Assembly: GCA_017694145.1 (NCBI GenBank)
Contig: JADINF010000146.1
Location: forward strand, 1-6,155
Reading direction: 5' to 3'
DNA from: Candidatus Stercoripulliclostridium pullicola
GTDB lineage: Bacteria; Bacillota; Clostridia; Christensenellales; DTU072
Length of the DNA stretch: 6,155 bases
Shown: positions 1 through 6,155 of the stretch, piece by piece
Position numbering within the stretch: the stretch's first letter is position 1
Layout of the letters: the number at the start of each line of letters is the position of its first letter
The notes under the pieces: generated by a model
Told to the model about the DNA's origin: nothing
Database searches by the model: none
What the model saw: only the letters and a program-made list of their open reading frames with translations
Translations under genes and position numbers: made by a program

Positions 1-373
1 TCGTGTTGTTGATATTGAATTCCGCGCCGAGATTCATTATCGCGGCGTCGTCGAGCTTCGTAAAGAGCGCGAACCCGTTGTTGGCGTTATACACGTCCGG
101 ATAGCTTACGACGTATCCGTTGCCGTTGTAGGTGCCGGAGAATGCGTAGGTATACCCGTCGCCGTAGCTTGCGAGCGGCTTGAACGAAGCCGACAGCGTT
201 ATGTCGCCCGTCTGGAGGAAATATGCCGTCCTGCGGTTCTCTCCGAGATATGCGTAAGGATCGCCCTCGGTCGCGTAAGCGTCCTTGTAATACATATATG
301 TATTTATCTGTTTGAGGTCGTCTTCGTCCGTTACGGTGTACGGATCGTACTCCGTACCGGAACCGGTAAAGTA
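1..373 (-). other. Start of a GLUG-type beta-helix region (residues 1928-2051, runs off the window)
   Basis: It opens with 'GSGTEYDPYTVTDEDDLKQI', the usual G-x-G-T-x-x-x-P-Y-x-I-x-x-x-x-x-L lead-in to GLUG domains. A 'YFLQTGDITL' strand follows, then 'FSGTYNGNGYVV' (encoded at 142-110), the F-x-G-x-x-x-G-x-G-x-x-I core, and finally 'NGFALFTKLDDAAIMNLG', matching G-L-F-x-x-x-x-x-A-x-I-x-N-L. GLUG repeats form short right-handed beta-helical segments in IgA peptidases and giant adhesins of Gram-positive bacteria. Only the first turn is inside the window; more copies are expected beyond position 1. Confidence 0.8.
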
Positions 374-3300
374 CACCACCGTCATCGTTTCGGTAGCGTT
401 GACCACGACGTAATCTTCGGCGTGATCTCCCGTAACGCTCACGGTTATCGCATAAGCGCCCAAACCTTTGGGCACCTCGTCCGTTCCGTCGTACGCCACG
501 GCAAATCTCACGTTGTCGAAACGCTCGTAGAAATCGCTCTCCGCAGGTTCCGCTTCGACATGCAGAACGGCACTCTGCGTCTGCATCGTCTGACGGAGAT
601 TTGAATATATAAGCGTAACTTCTTTATAGAATTCCGCGAATACCGTTATATCCTCTCCGCCTACCGTATAGTTGTTGCCTATGGGTCCCTTGCCGTTTTC
701 GTCTCCGGGAGCGTAGCTCGCGCTGAACTCGTCCGGGTCCGAAGAATACGATTTGAAGCGGTATCCCGCGTTAGGTTGAATCTTTACGGTTACCGTTTCG
801 CCGCGGCGCAGTCTGTCGCTCTCGCCCGTCATTACCGCGTAAACAACGTCCTCTTTGCTTCCGACGGTGGCGACGATGTCGAGCGTGTAGTAATTCATGT
901 CTATCGGAATATAATATTCCGTGCCGCCCGCGCCTTCGCCCGCGTAAGTTTCTTTGCCCGCTCCGCTTACCGCTTTGAAAGAGTAATAGCGGTCGCTGCC
1001 GCCTTTCGCTCCCGCGACAGACTCGTCGGTAAGAGTCACAGAGTTACCGCTTACCGCTATCCACTCGGAACTCTCCGTTTCGCCGTTCGTGCGGTAGCTG
1101 TAATATACGGTCACTCCGGAAGCCCCGCCCGTCGTTACGAAATCGACGTTGACTTCGCTGCGGTACCAGTCTTTATATGCGCCGCTTCCCCCTATCGGAG
1201 TGCCGTTTACGCTCACGGATAAGGTAGGTACGGCATTGTCTATCTTCAATTCGAATATCTCGCTTTCCTTAGCGACGCCGGCGTTGTTGACGGCTTTGTA
1301 TCTCAAGGAAGTCGACGCCGCGAACCTGACCGCGTAGTCCGCTTCCGAAGGCGCGGAGTACGCGCTCCACTCTCCGTTTTCGTCGAGATAGGAATAACTG
1401 ACTTCCGCTATACCGCTAAGACCCACCGATATAACGGGCTTGAGCGTTACGTATCCGTTCTCGTCGCTATACGTCCATTCGCCGCCCGCTTTGCCGGTAG
1501 TGACGTTCTCCACGGATACTTCCACGGGAACGTTATCGTAGCTTACGCTCACCGAAACGCTCGCTTCCTCGGCTGCGCCGTCGATGATCTTATTGGAAAC
1601 GAATACGAACGTGATCTCGCCGTTTACGGAGTTCTCTATCTCGTAACCGAATTTGTGAGTTCCGGCATTGTTGGGATCAACGGTAAGCAATTCCGCGCCA
1701 TCCGCGGGCGAGCCGAGATACAATATGCCTCCCGCCGCGCCTACGGTCACCGAAACCTCTGCCGTAAGAGCTTCCGAGGTCCAACCGCCGGTATAAGCGC
1801 TACCGTCCGCGAACTTGACGGACGAGCTCAACGCGGGGCTCACTCCGTCTTTGTAAACGGTGAATCCGCCTTCCGCCGTCGCATAAACTCCGGCGCCCGT
1901 TATAACGCGGAAAACGTACGTGCGATACTGTTCTGCGTCTGTGGAATACACGAATCCGGTACCTTCGGCAGCGGCGCCGGAATCGTACCAGACGTTACCG
2001 CCGTCCCAGCTCATTTCGAGCTTCGCGCCTGAGGGACCGAAAGAATCTATGCCCGTCACGCTCGCGGTGAATTCCACGGATTGCGAAGCCGTAAGCCATG
2101 CGCCGGGCGCGTAATCGGTATAATCGTCGCCCTCTTTGATCTTCGCGCTCACCGCGACGTCGAATCCGCTCGTCTTGTCGATGTGCGGAACGAATATTTC
2201 GCCCTTATAGGCATTGCCCGCGTTGTCGAAGAACGCAAGCAGGAATTTATTGTATCCGGTGAAGGTGTAAGTATAGAAATAACCTTCTTTCGCGAGCGTA
2301 TGCTCGATCGCCGTAGCGGTGCCGGCGTAAATCGCTTCGTCGTCGGTCGCGGCGTCGTACTCGAAAAGCTTTATGGAGCTCTCGTTGACTCCCGAACCGG
2401 TGCCGGAGGCGGAATAGTCCTCGGCGCTAAATCTCCAGAGAGCGTCGGAGGAAGTCCATTCCGATTTGAGCGGGAATTCCTTGCCGTCCACGAGGAAAGC
2501 GTCCGAGCTGAGCCTCGGCGCCGTAAAGTCTATCCTTACGTAAGCGGGAACGCCCTCTCCGAGAGGATAGAACATTATCTCTTTGCCGGAGCCGGTCACA
2601 AGACGGAATACGTATTCGGCATTCTGCTCGGTGGCGATATAAGTACGTGTGGAAACCGTGCCCGTGATCTCTCCGGGTTCCGGCATATAGGTGTCCGTAA
2701 GAGGACGCCAGGTCGTTCCTCTGTTCACGGAATACTGTAGCGTAGTGCCTGACGCGGTGAGATTTATCGTGAATTCTATTCTTATCCACGGCTCGTCGGC
2801 ATCTGCGGTAAGCCAGGATGCGAAATCGTATTCGGCGTAACTTCCTTCGGGAACCACGGAAACGTCGTCGGGATCTCCGCCGCCGATATACGCTTTGATG
2901 TCGAGCGTGGGCTCTATCGTGTCTACGTTTGCTTGCAATTCGAGTTCGGTCACGTTGCCCGCGTTATCGGCGGCGCTCACCGTGAATACCGTACATTTAT
3001 CTATTATGAGATAATACCTTGACGTAACTTCGTCGTACGACACTTTGCCGCCGTTGTCGGAAACCACTTCCTTGAGAAGCGACGTTCCGCCGTCGGAAAC
3101 GGTGAATTCCGCTCTTACGGTTTCGGAGGTCCACTCGGTCTGATACGCGCCGAGATCCGTAAGCAGCGTGATCACGGGTTTCACCGTGTCGAACATGACT
3201 TTGCCGAAAGGTATCGTGACCGAGGTGCCGGCGGCGTTTTCGATACGGAAAGTATATTCGAATTCGCCGTCCTCCGCGGGAATGGCGTAACCGAGTCTGT

Positions 3301-6155
3301 GCGAATATTCCGTCGCGCCGCTCTCTGCGCCTTCGGGATAAGTGAACTCGGTTCCGTAAGGATATACGTATTCGCCGCCGTCCTTGCTGTAACTCAACCT
3401 TAGACCGCTTCCGCCTGCGGTAACGTTAAAGCCCACGTTTGCGTCTGCGTTCGTCCATTGTCCCGCCTGATAAAGATCCTCCATTACGGAATATTCTATA
3501 TCGCGGACGTCGATATTGAGTTGCAACGTGAATTCGCTTGAGTTGCCCGCATTGTCCGTTATCGACAGCGTATACGTCGCGTTGTCGGCAAGGCGGACGG
3601 TGTAATACCCCGCAGTCTGAGCGGGAGTCACGGTGAGCCTGTAGCTCTTTTCCTCGACCGAAGCGACGCCCGAACCGCCCTGTTCGTCGGCTCTCAGCGT
3701 GACGGTAACTTCGGTATTCGTCCAACCGTTCGCGTTATAAGAGGGATAAGTGGTCTGCGTGAGCGAAGGCTCTAGTTTGTCTATTTTTACGGTAAAAGTC
3801 GCGGCGGTATATTGGGAAGAAAGCCCTACCGCGTTCGCCGTATCGAATATAAGATCTCCTTCGAGCGCGTCCGCGGATACGGTGAATTCGACGGTTTCCT
3901 CGCGTATCGCGGTATCGCTGCCGGAATCCCATCCGAGCACGCCGTCCAGAGTGGTATACGCGCCGCCTACGACGTATCTCAATACCGCGCCCGAACCGCC
4001 TATGCGCACCGTGGCGGTGAAACTCACGTTGCCGTTTGTCCAGGAGCCGTCGTAACCGTCGGCGTAATAGACTGAAATTATTTCGGGGGTGAAATTGTCT
4101 AGCTTTGCGGTGACCGCGGAGGAGCTTTTCGCCACTATCTTATAACCGCTCTCCGCGTCGGCAACGCCGTGAGCCTCGCTTACGGCAATGAATAAGAATT
4201 CGGTGATCTTAGCCGTGCCTTCGGGCGCTTCGGGAGTTACGAAAGTAAGACCCGCATTCGACGACGAAGGCGTGCCGTCCGCTTTTACCCAGTTTGCGCC
4301 GCCGTCGAGGGAATAATAATACGCCTCGGCGTAACCCGACATTAACCTGTTGACGCTCAACGTATAAACCATTTTGCGCGCCCAGCCGGTCGTTTCGTTG
4401 TAATATCCCTGTCCCACGGAAGCCGCTCTGTCGACGTCTGCCTGTACGTTCGCTACGGTTATCTCGTAATCGACGTAGTGCGTGTCGACCGTCAGCTTGG
4501 TAAGGTTATTCGTTACGGTATAGACCATCGTATGCGTGCCGATAGCGACGGGCACCGTCGAAGTAAGCTCGGAAGTCCCCGCGTGGATATACTTCACTTC
4601 CCCGGGACCGAAGCCGTAAGTCGTGGTGGAAGGCGAAAACCTGGGTTCGGCGTTCTGCGTTCTTCCGGTGAACGCGTACGTCAGTCCGGAAGCCGTTCCC
4701 GTCGTGACGTCTTCGATATAGATCGCCTCGAATACGGCGTGAGTATATTTATATCTGAGTTCGTCCGTTCCGAGGTCGTACGCGGAGGGTATGTAATACA
4801 CGAGTTGTCTGCCGGCAATGCTCGTCACGCCCCTGTCCGCCGCGCGCTCCACTTTACCGGTGGTGTAGTAAGCGTAAATGTATCCGTCGGTAGCGGCGTC
4901 GTACAGACCTACCCGCCAGCCGATGAAATAATATCTGTCCGCGTCGTAAGCGTCGTACGCTTCGAGTTCCACTTTGATAAGCTCCTTACCCGCCTCGTAC
5001 TCCGTAAGCTCCGCGGAATTATCGGGGATGCCGCCCGAAGCTATTTCGGTCACGACCGATTTATTTACCGTGAAATATCTTCCCGCGCTCTCGTCGAGCA
5101 TGGTGCCCGTGACGACGATCTCGTCCTCTACGGTTATCGTGAGCTCAACGTTTTTGACCGCGTAATTGACTACGAAATCGCCGTTAGGCGTGAAGCGGTA
5201 AATATAATTATGTACGCCGACTGCGAGTATCGAAGCGGTATCCGCGGGAGCGGATCCGTCCGCTTTGAGAAGCCCGACGTCATACGTGGGGGATTCGCCG
5301 GGAACGCCGGTTACGGTACGCGTAAGGTCTATTCCCGCGGCGGTATAGCCGAAAGCCAAGGTCTGCTCGGTATTCATCGTCACTTCGAACTGCGCCTTGC
5401 TTATGACGAAATCGCGCATTACGTGACCTACCTGCGTACCGTCGCTTCTGCTCAGAACGGTGAGCTCGTAAGTATACGCGCCCGCCGCGACGGGCTGAAG
5501 GTCGCCCGAATATTCCGTTCCGTCCCAGCCGGTATAGCTGTGCACCACGTTATAGTTGTTGACTATGGCGTTAGCCGTAACGCGCGGACCCTGTTGCTGT
5601 CCGTTGTACGGGAAATTCTCCTGCGAACCGCCGTCCACCGTTATCGTCTGGAAGCGCGCCGTATAATTGTAGCTCGTGCCCGAAGGTATCGAAACCGCCT
5701 TTTTGTAATCGAGAAGAAGCGAAGTCTCCACGACGGTATTCCCCTGCATCCAGCTTGCGAAATAACTGCCTTCCGCGGGAGCCGCCCTGAAAGACACTTC
5801 GTTACCGAAGTCTATCGTTCCGCTGTCGGAGGAGTTGGCAAGTATCACGCTGCCGTCCTCCAGGGTAACGGTACCGTTACCGGAAGAAGCGATGGTATAC
5901 GGCACTTTCTCGAAGGTGCAAAGAAGTCCGAAATCGAGGTTGCCGTCTACGGAAACGGTCGCGGTCGAAACGCCCGAACCCGAAATATTTCTGTTCGTGG
6001 CGCGGAGGTTGACCGTAAGCCTTACGGTGATCTGCGAAGCGTTCTTATCGTCGCCCGTGAGCGCGAGCTTGGCTGCGGGAACTATCGGCATGTTCTCGAA
6101 AGTCACGTTCATGGCGTTGTCTTCGAAATCCGTCGCTTTGTAATCGGTTTTGGAG
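1..6155 (-). CDS. Giant multidomain surface protein, internal fragment (MBG / InlB-like / Ig-like / GLUG modules)
   Basis: One minus-strand frame, from codon 6154-6152 to codon 4-2, is open for 2051 codons with no stop. It has no start or stop in the window, so both ends are missing. The translation is beta-rich throughout. In order it holds an unassigned segment, InlB-like, two MBG-like, InlB-like, MBG-like, eleven Ig-like, InlB-like and MBG-like modules, then the opening of a GLUG region. I count only two Cys (residues 79 and 1054) and no hydrophobic stretch long enough for a membrane segment. The first in-frame ATG (6112-6110, residue 15) has no Shine-Dalgarno-like purine run before it and the frame is open upstream, so it is not a start. 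From these families I infer a secreted or wall-attached adhesin or stalk. No catalytic motif is visible, and ligand and anchor type are unknown. The reading frame is near certain; the function is tentative. Confidence 0.96.
374..619 (-). other. MBG-like module 4 (residues 1846-1927)
   Basis: It begins 'VTLIYSNLRQTMQTQSAVL' and continues 'VRFAVAYDGTDEVPKGLGAY' and 'ITVSVTGDHAEDYVVV', closing 'ETMTVVYF'. The Y-D-G-x-x-x-x-P-x-x-x-G-x-Y-x-x-x-V core with a following D/N-Y matches MBG/YDG modules. It links the third InlB-like module to the GLUG region. Confidence 0.68.
626..895 (-). other. InlB-B-repeat-like module 3 (residues 1754-1843)
   Basis: It has 'YYTLDIVATVG', then 'LRRGETVTVKIQPNAGYRF' (the G-E-x-V-x-V-x-x-x-P-x-x-G-Y-x-F core), and closes with 'GGEDITVFAEFYK' (I-x-V-x-A-x-F). 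The usual Trp after F is replaced by Tyr (FKSY). This is the best InlB-like match in the window besides module 1. It marks the end of the Ig-like stalk. Confidence 0.76.
896..1234 (-). other. Ig-like module 11, last of the array (residues 1641-1753)
   Basis: It opens 'AVPTLSVSVNGTPIGGSG', with 'YKDWYRSEVNVDFVTTGG', 'SGVTVYYSYRTNG' and 'YYSFKAVSGAGKETYAG', and ends 'YYIPIDM'. The Trp motif is DWYRSEV, a variant common at this position in bacterial Ig-like repeats. The exit leads directly into an InlB-like module. Confidence 0.7.
1235..1531 (-). other. Ig-like module 10 (residues 1542-1640)
   Basis: It contains 'GGEWTYSDENGYVTLKPVI', 'GLSGIAEVSYSYLDENGEW' and 'LRYKAVNNAGVAKESE', and ends 'LKIDN'. 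It combines an SG-I/V turn, the YS hairpin with Trp and an NNAGVA exit, so it has features of both module types. Confidence 0.7.
1532..1843 (-). other. Ig-like module 9, divergent (residues 1438-1541)
   Basis: It opens 'VSPALSSSVKF' with 'GGWTSEALTAEVSVTVG', so the entry and Trp motif are normal. The middle lacks both the YS-DGG hairpin and DNAGN, and it ends 'VSVSVSYDN'. This is the least typical unit of the array; it is assigned mainly from spacing, the entry motif and the linker. Confidence 0.58.
1844..2173 (-). other. Ig-like module 8, YS-DGG type (residues 1328-1437)
   Basis: It contains 'YTDYAPGAWLTASQSVEF', 'LEMSWDGGNVWYDSG' and 'YVFRVITGAGV' (encoded at 1918-1889), ending 'VYKDG'. 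It resembles module 6 more than its immediate neighbours: WLTA, a DGG- or RG-x-x-W hairpin, and a near-identical YVFR strand. Confidence 0.74.
2174..2524 (-). other. Ig-like module 7, DNAGN type (residues 1211-1327)
   Basis: It opens 'TAPRLSSDAFLVDG', a common Ig-like entry, and has 'SEWTSSDALWRFSAED', 'GSGVNESSIKLFEYD' and 'FLLAFFDNAGNAYKG' (DNAGN at 2213-2227), ending 'HIDK'. It is longer than the other DNAGN-type copies because of an acidic insertion around 'DAATDDEAIYAG'. Confidence 0.76.
2525..2917 (-). other. Ig-like module 6, YS-DGG type, enlarged (residues 1080-1210)
   Basis: The longest unit, 131 residues. Its first strand is followed by an insertion 'IGGGDPDDVSVVPEG' before 'YDFASWLTADADEPW'. 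It then has 'LQYSVNRGTTW' and 'YVFRLVTGSGK' (encoded at 2614-2585), and it ends 'YVRIDF'. The WLTA and YVFR-x-x-TG motifs are shared with module 8. Confidence 0.72.
2918..3184 (-). other. Ig-like module 5, DNAGN type (residues 991-1079)
   Basis: The shortest unit, 89 residues, almost the same length as module 3. It has 'EWTSETVRAEFTVSDGG', then 'RYYLIIDKCTVFTVSAADNAGN' in adjoining stretches, and the linker 'NVDT'. DNAGN is encoded at 2954-2968. The second of the protein's two cysteines (2995-2993, residue 1054) sits in the strand before DNAGN, so no intramolecular disulphide partner is close in sequence. Confidence 0.78.
3185..3505 (-). other. Ig-like module 4, YS-DGG type (residues 884-990)
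   Basis: It contains 'YQAGQWTNADANVGF', 'GGSGLRLSYSKDGGEY' and 'FEYTFRIENAAGT', and ends 'VMFDT'. It has the YS-x-DGG hairpin and the aromatic-Y-x-F-R strand shared with modules 6 and 8. The terminal turn ENAAGT replaces DNAGN. Confidence 0.75.
3506..3775 (-). other. Ig-like module 3, DNAGN type (residues 794-883)
   Basis: A compact 90-residue unit. It has 'GWTNTEVTVTL', then 'GGSGVASV', then 'AGYYTVRLADNATYTLSITDNAGN' in two adjoining stretches, and ends 'LQLNIDV'. The SGV turn and DNAGN exit (3542-3556) are the classical signature of bacterial Ig-like modules, making this the most canonical copy in the array. Confidence 0.78.
3776..4093 (-). other. Ig-like module 2 (residues 688-793)
   Basis: It opens with 'FTPEIISVYYADGYDGSWTN', followed by 'VSFTATVRIGGSG' and 'LRYVVGG', and ends with 'FTVKIDK'. 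The strand order matches the neighbouring modules. The terminal turn reads 'DTANAVGLS', a degenerate counterpart of DNAGN. Confidence 0.68.
4094..4453 (-). other. Ig-like module 1 (residues 568-687)
   Basis: This first unit of the array carries 'YYYSLDGGANWVKADG', the clearest copy of the YS-x-DGG-x-x-W hairpin that recurs in modules 4, 6, 8, 10 and 11. It ends with 'AVTAKLDN', an early version of the K-I-D linker between units. Its Trp motif is GWAR instead of the usual WT. The stretch before the linker ('GYKIVAKSSSAVT') is longer than in most copies. Confidence 0.65.
4454..4717 (-). other. MBG-like module 3 (residues 480-567)
   Basis: It has the opening 'YAFTGRTQNAEPRF' (aromatic-x-G-x-x-Q), a central 'VKYIHAG' strand and the core 'VPVAIGTHTMVYTVTNN' (P-V-x-x-G-T-x-x-x-x-Y-x-V), closing with 'VDYEITVAN'. 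This matches the MBG pattern of module 1 closely. It is the last module before the Ig-like array, so an InlB-like plus MBG pair brackets the array on this side as another pair does on the other side. Confidence 0.72.
4718..5128 (-). other. InlB-like module 2, enlarged (residues 343-479)
   Basis: The region contains 'AGKELIKVELEAYDAYDADR' followed by 'YYFIGWRVG', which resembles the V-x-x-x-A-x-x-x-x-x-Y-x-F-x-G-W core of InlB-like repeats, and it closes with 'YTHAVFEAIY', equivalent to the Y-x-x-x-A-x-F closing strand. At about 137 residues it is clearly longer than the about 90-residue copies elsewhere in the protein. The extra length lies between the GW core and the closing strand (about residues 419-470, Tyr-rich). 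Boundaries and assignment are less certain than for the other two copies. Confidence 0.55.
5129..5395 (-). other. MBG-related module 2 (residues 254-342)
   Basis: It follows the ISKA exit of the previous module directly. It contains 'LAFGYTAAGIDLTRTVTG' and then 'AVGVHNYIYRFTPNGDF', 'VVNYAV' and 'VELTITVED'. The G-x-H/Y-x-Y-x-x-x-F-x-P-x-x-x-x-x-x-x-N-Y arrangement is the one seen in MBG and YGX-type tandem repeats, in which a FTP strand precedes NY and a closing L-T-x-x-V strand. It lacks the Y-x-G-x-x-Q opening, so it is a divergent member. Confidence 0.65.
5396..5650 (-). other. MBG/YDG-like module 1 (residues 169-253)
   Basis: The hallmark 'YNGQQQGPRV' (a Y-x-G-x-x-Q opening) is followed by 'YSGDLQPVAAGAYTYELTV', matching the P-V-x-A-G-x-Y-x-x-x-x-x-V core of MBG-type domains, and then by the typical exit 'FVISKA'. 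MBG modules are short all-beta repeats common in large secreted bacterial proteins, usually in tandem or next to InlB-like modules as seen here. I am confident of the family type; nothing in the sequence gives a ligand. Confidence 0.8.
5651..5917 (-). other. InlB-B-repeat-like module 1 (residues 80-168)
   Basis: The segment follows the pattern of the divergent InlB B-repeat / bacterial repeat family. It opens with a 'GNGTVTLEDG' hairpin, continues with 'GNEVSFRAAPAEGSYFASW' (the usual G-x-V-x-F-x-A-x-P-x-x-G-x-x-F-x-x-W core) and ends with 'YNYTARF', the characteristic closing strand. These small beta-grasp-like folds act as spacers or binding units in cell-surface proteins. It is directly followed by an MBG-like module. 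Confidence 0.75.
5918..6154 (-). other. Unassigned beta-rich segment at the N-terminal edge of the fragment (residues 1-79)
   Basis: This part of the giant protein precedes the first recognisable module. It shows alternating hydrophobic and polar residues, for example ITVRLTVNL followed by VSTATVSVDG, consistent with beta strands. It is probably the end of another extracellular module that begins outside the window. One of the protein's two cysteines (residue 79) closes it. I do not recognise the family. Confidence 0.45.

Larger units (their letters stand above)
896..4453 (-). repeat. Array of eleven tandem diverged bacterial Ig-like modules (residues 568-1753)
   Basis: The array comprises 1186 residues of tandem protein-level repeats. 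Each unit opens after an 'x-I/V-D-x' linker with a P-x-L/I-type strand and has a conserved Trp, usually 'WT', 20-45 residues in. A central Gly/Ser turn follows, and the unit ends with an aromatic strand plus N-A-G-N or a related turn. My boundaries are 4453-4094, 4093-3776, 3775-3506, 3505-3185, 3184-2918, 2917-2525, 2524-2174, 2173-1844, 1843-1532, 1531-1235 and 1234-896, giving 120, 106, 90, 107, 89, 131, 117, 110, 104, 99 and 113 residues. The Trp contexts are GWAR, SWTN, GWTN, QWTN, EWTS, SWLT, EWTS, AWLT, GWTS, EWTY and DWYR. The units are too diverged to look like DNA repeats. Such arrays usually form rigid extracellular stalks. The exact Pfam family is uncertain. Confidence 0.82.

Noticed and set aside
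776..1222. 148-codon open frame on the plus strand
   Set aside because: It lies wholly antisense to the giant gene, across Ig-like module 11 and into module 10 and the third InlB-like module. Its product is Arg/Ala/Val-rich with no recognisable domain, which is what the complement of GCG-, TCG- and GAC-rich codons gives.
1655..2032. 125-codon open frame on the plus strand
   Set aside because: Antisense to Ig-like modules 8 and 9; composition is typical of a shadow frame and there is no family resemblance.
2081..2740. 219-codon open frame on the plus strand, the longest antisense frame
   Set aside because: It is antisense to Ig-like modules 6 to 8, where the minus-strand frame shows clear conserved motifs. 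The product is Arg/Gly/Val-rich without domain structure, and no promoter or clear ribosome binding site precedes it.
2427..2789. 120-codon open frame on the minus strand in another frame
   Set aside because: Out of frame within Ig-like modules 6 and 7. The product is rich in Arg and His, and the overlapping frame carries the conserved motifs.
3426..3932. Two out-of-frame minus-strand frames (3426-3725 and 3735-3932)
   Set aside because: Both overlap the real frame in Ig-like modules 2 to 4, are extremely Arg-rich and have no domain signal. They do not indicate a frameshift, because the main frame continues unbroken through both.
3750..4075. Overlapping plus-strand frames of 101 and 87 codons
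   Set aside because: Antisense to Ig-like modules 1 to 3. The Ser/Thr/Val-rich product of one reflects the complement of the coding strand.
896..4453. Possible CRISPR array or DNA-level tandem repeat
   Set aside because: The periodicity exists only at protein level. Units vary from 89 to 131 residues and shared motifs use different codons, so there are no near-identical DNA repeats or spacers.
6110..6112. In-frame ATG as a possible start of the gene
   Set aside because: The frame is open upstream to the window edge and no purine-rich ribosome binding site precedes it. There is also no signal peptide after it.
4974..6143. Short plus-strand frames at 4974-5165 and 5835-6143
   Set aside because: Antisense to the InlB-like and MBG-like modules. 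The apparent hydrophobic and Ser/Thr/Val-rich character comes from reverse-complemented coding sequence, with no expression signals.

Overview
The whole window is the interior of one very large protein-coding gene on the minus strand. A single frame (codons running from 6154 down to 2) reads through 2051 codons with no stop. Neither the start nor the stop codon is inside the window, so this is a fragment of a protein longer than about 2050 residues. No other gene, RNA, mobile element, promoter or terminator is supported, and there is no intergenic stretch.

Layout in the direction of translation, with residues numbered from the right edge of the window: an unassigned beta-rich stretch (1-79); an InlB-B-repeat-like module (80-168); two MBG/YDG-like modules (169-253 and 254-342); a second, longer InlB-like module (343-479); a third MBG-like module (480-567); eleven tandem, highly diverged bacterial Ig-like modules of about 89-131 residues each (568-1753); a third InlB-like module (1754-1843); a fourth MBG-like module (about 1846-1927); and the beginning of a GLUG-type beta-helix region (1928-2051) that runs off the left edge. 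All of these are extracellular beta-structured modules. I see no catalytic domain, membrane segment or low-complexity linker. The protein has only two cysteines and looks rich in Asp, Glu, Ser, Thr, Gly and aromatic residues, as expected for a secreted or wall-attached protein. The signal peptide and any wall anchor would lie outside the window.

The combination of MBG, InlB-like, Ig-like and GLUG modules is typical of giant surface proteins of Bacillota, especially uncultured gut Clostridia. Codon use is distinctive: GCG, ACG, TCG, GAC and TAC are common, and ATA is frequent for Ile. This would fit such an organism, but the taxonomic call is an inference and is weak below phylum level. The most likely role is a surface stalk or adhesin that displays a functional region lying outside the window.

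The most interesting internal structure is in the Ig-like array. Modules 3 to 8 appear to alternate between two types, one ending in a DNAGN motif and one carrying a 'YS.DGG..W' hairpin and a 'Y.FR' strand. Modules 6 and 8 resemble each other more than either resembles module 7, which suggests the array grew partly by duplication of two-module units.
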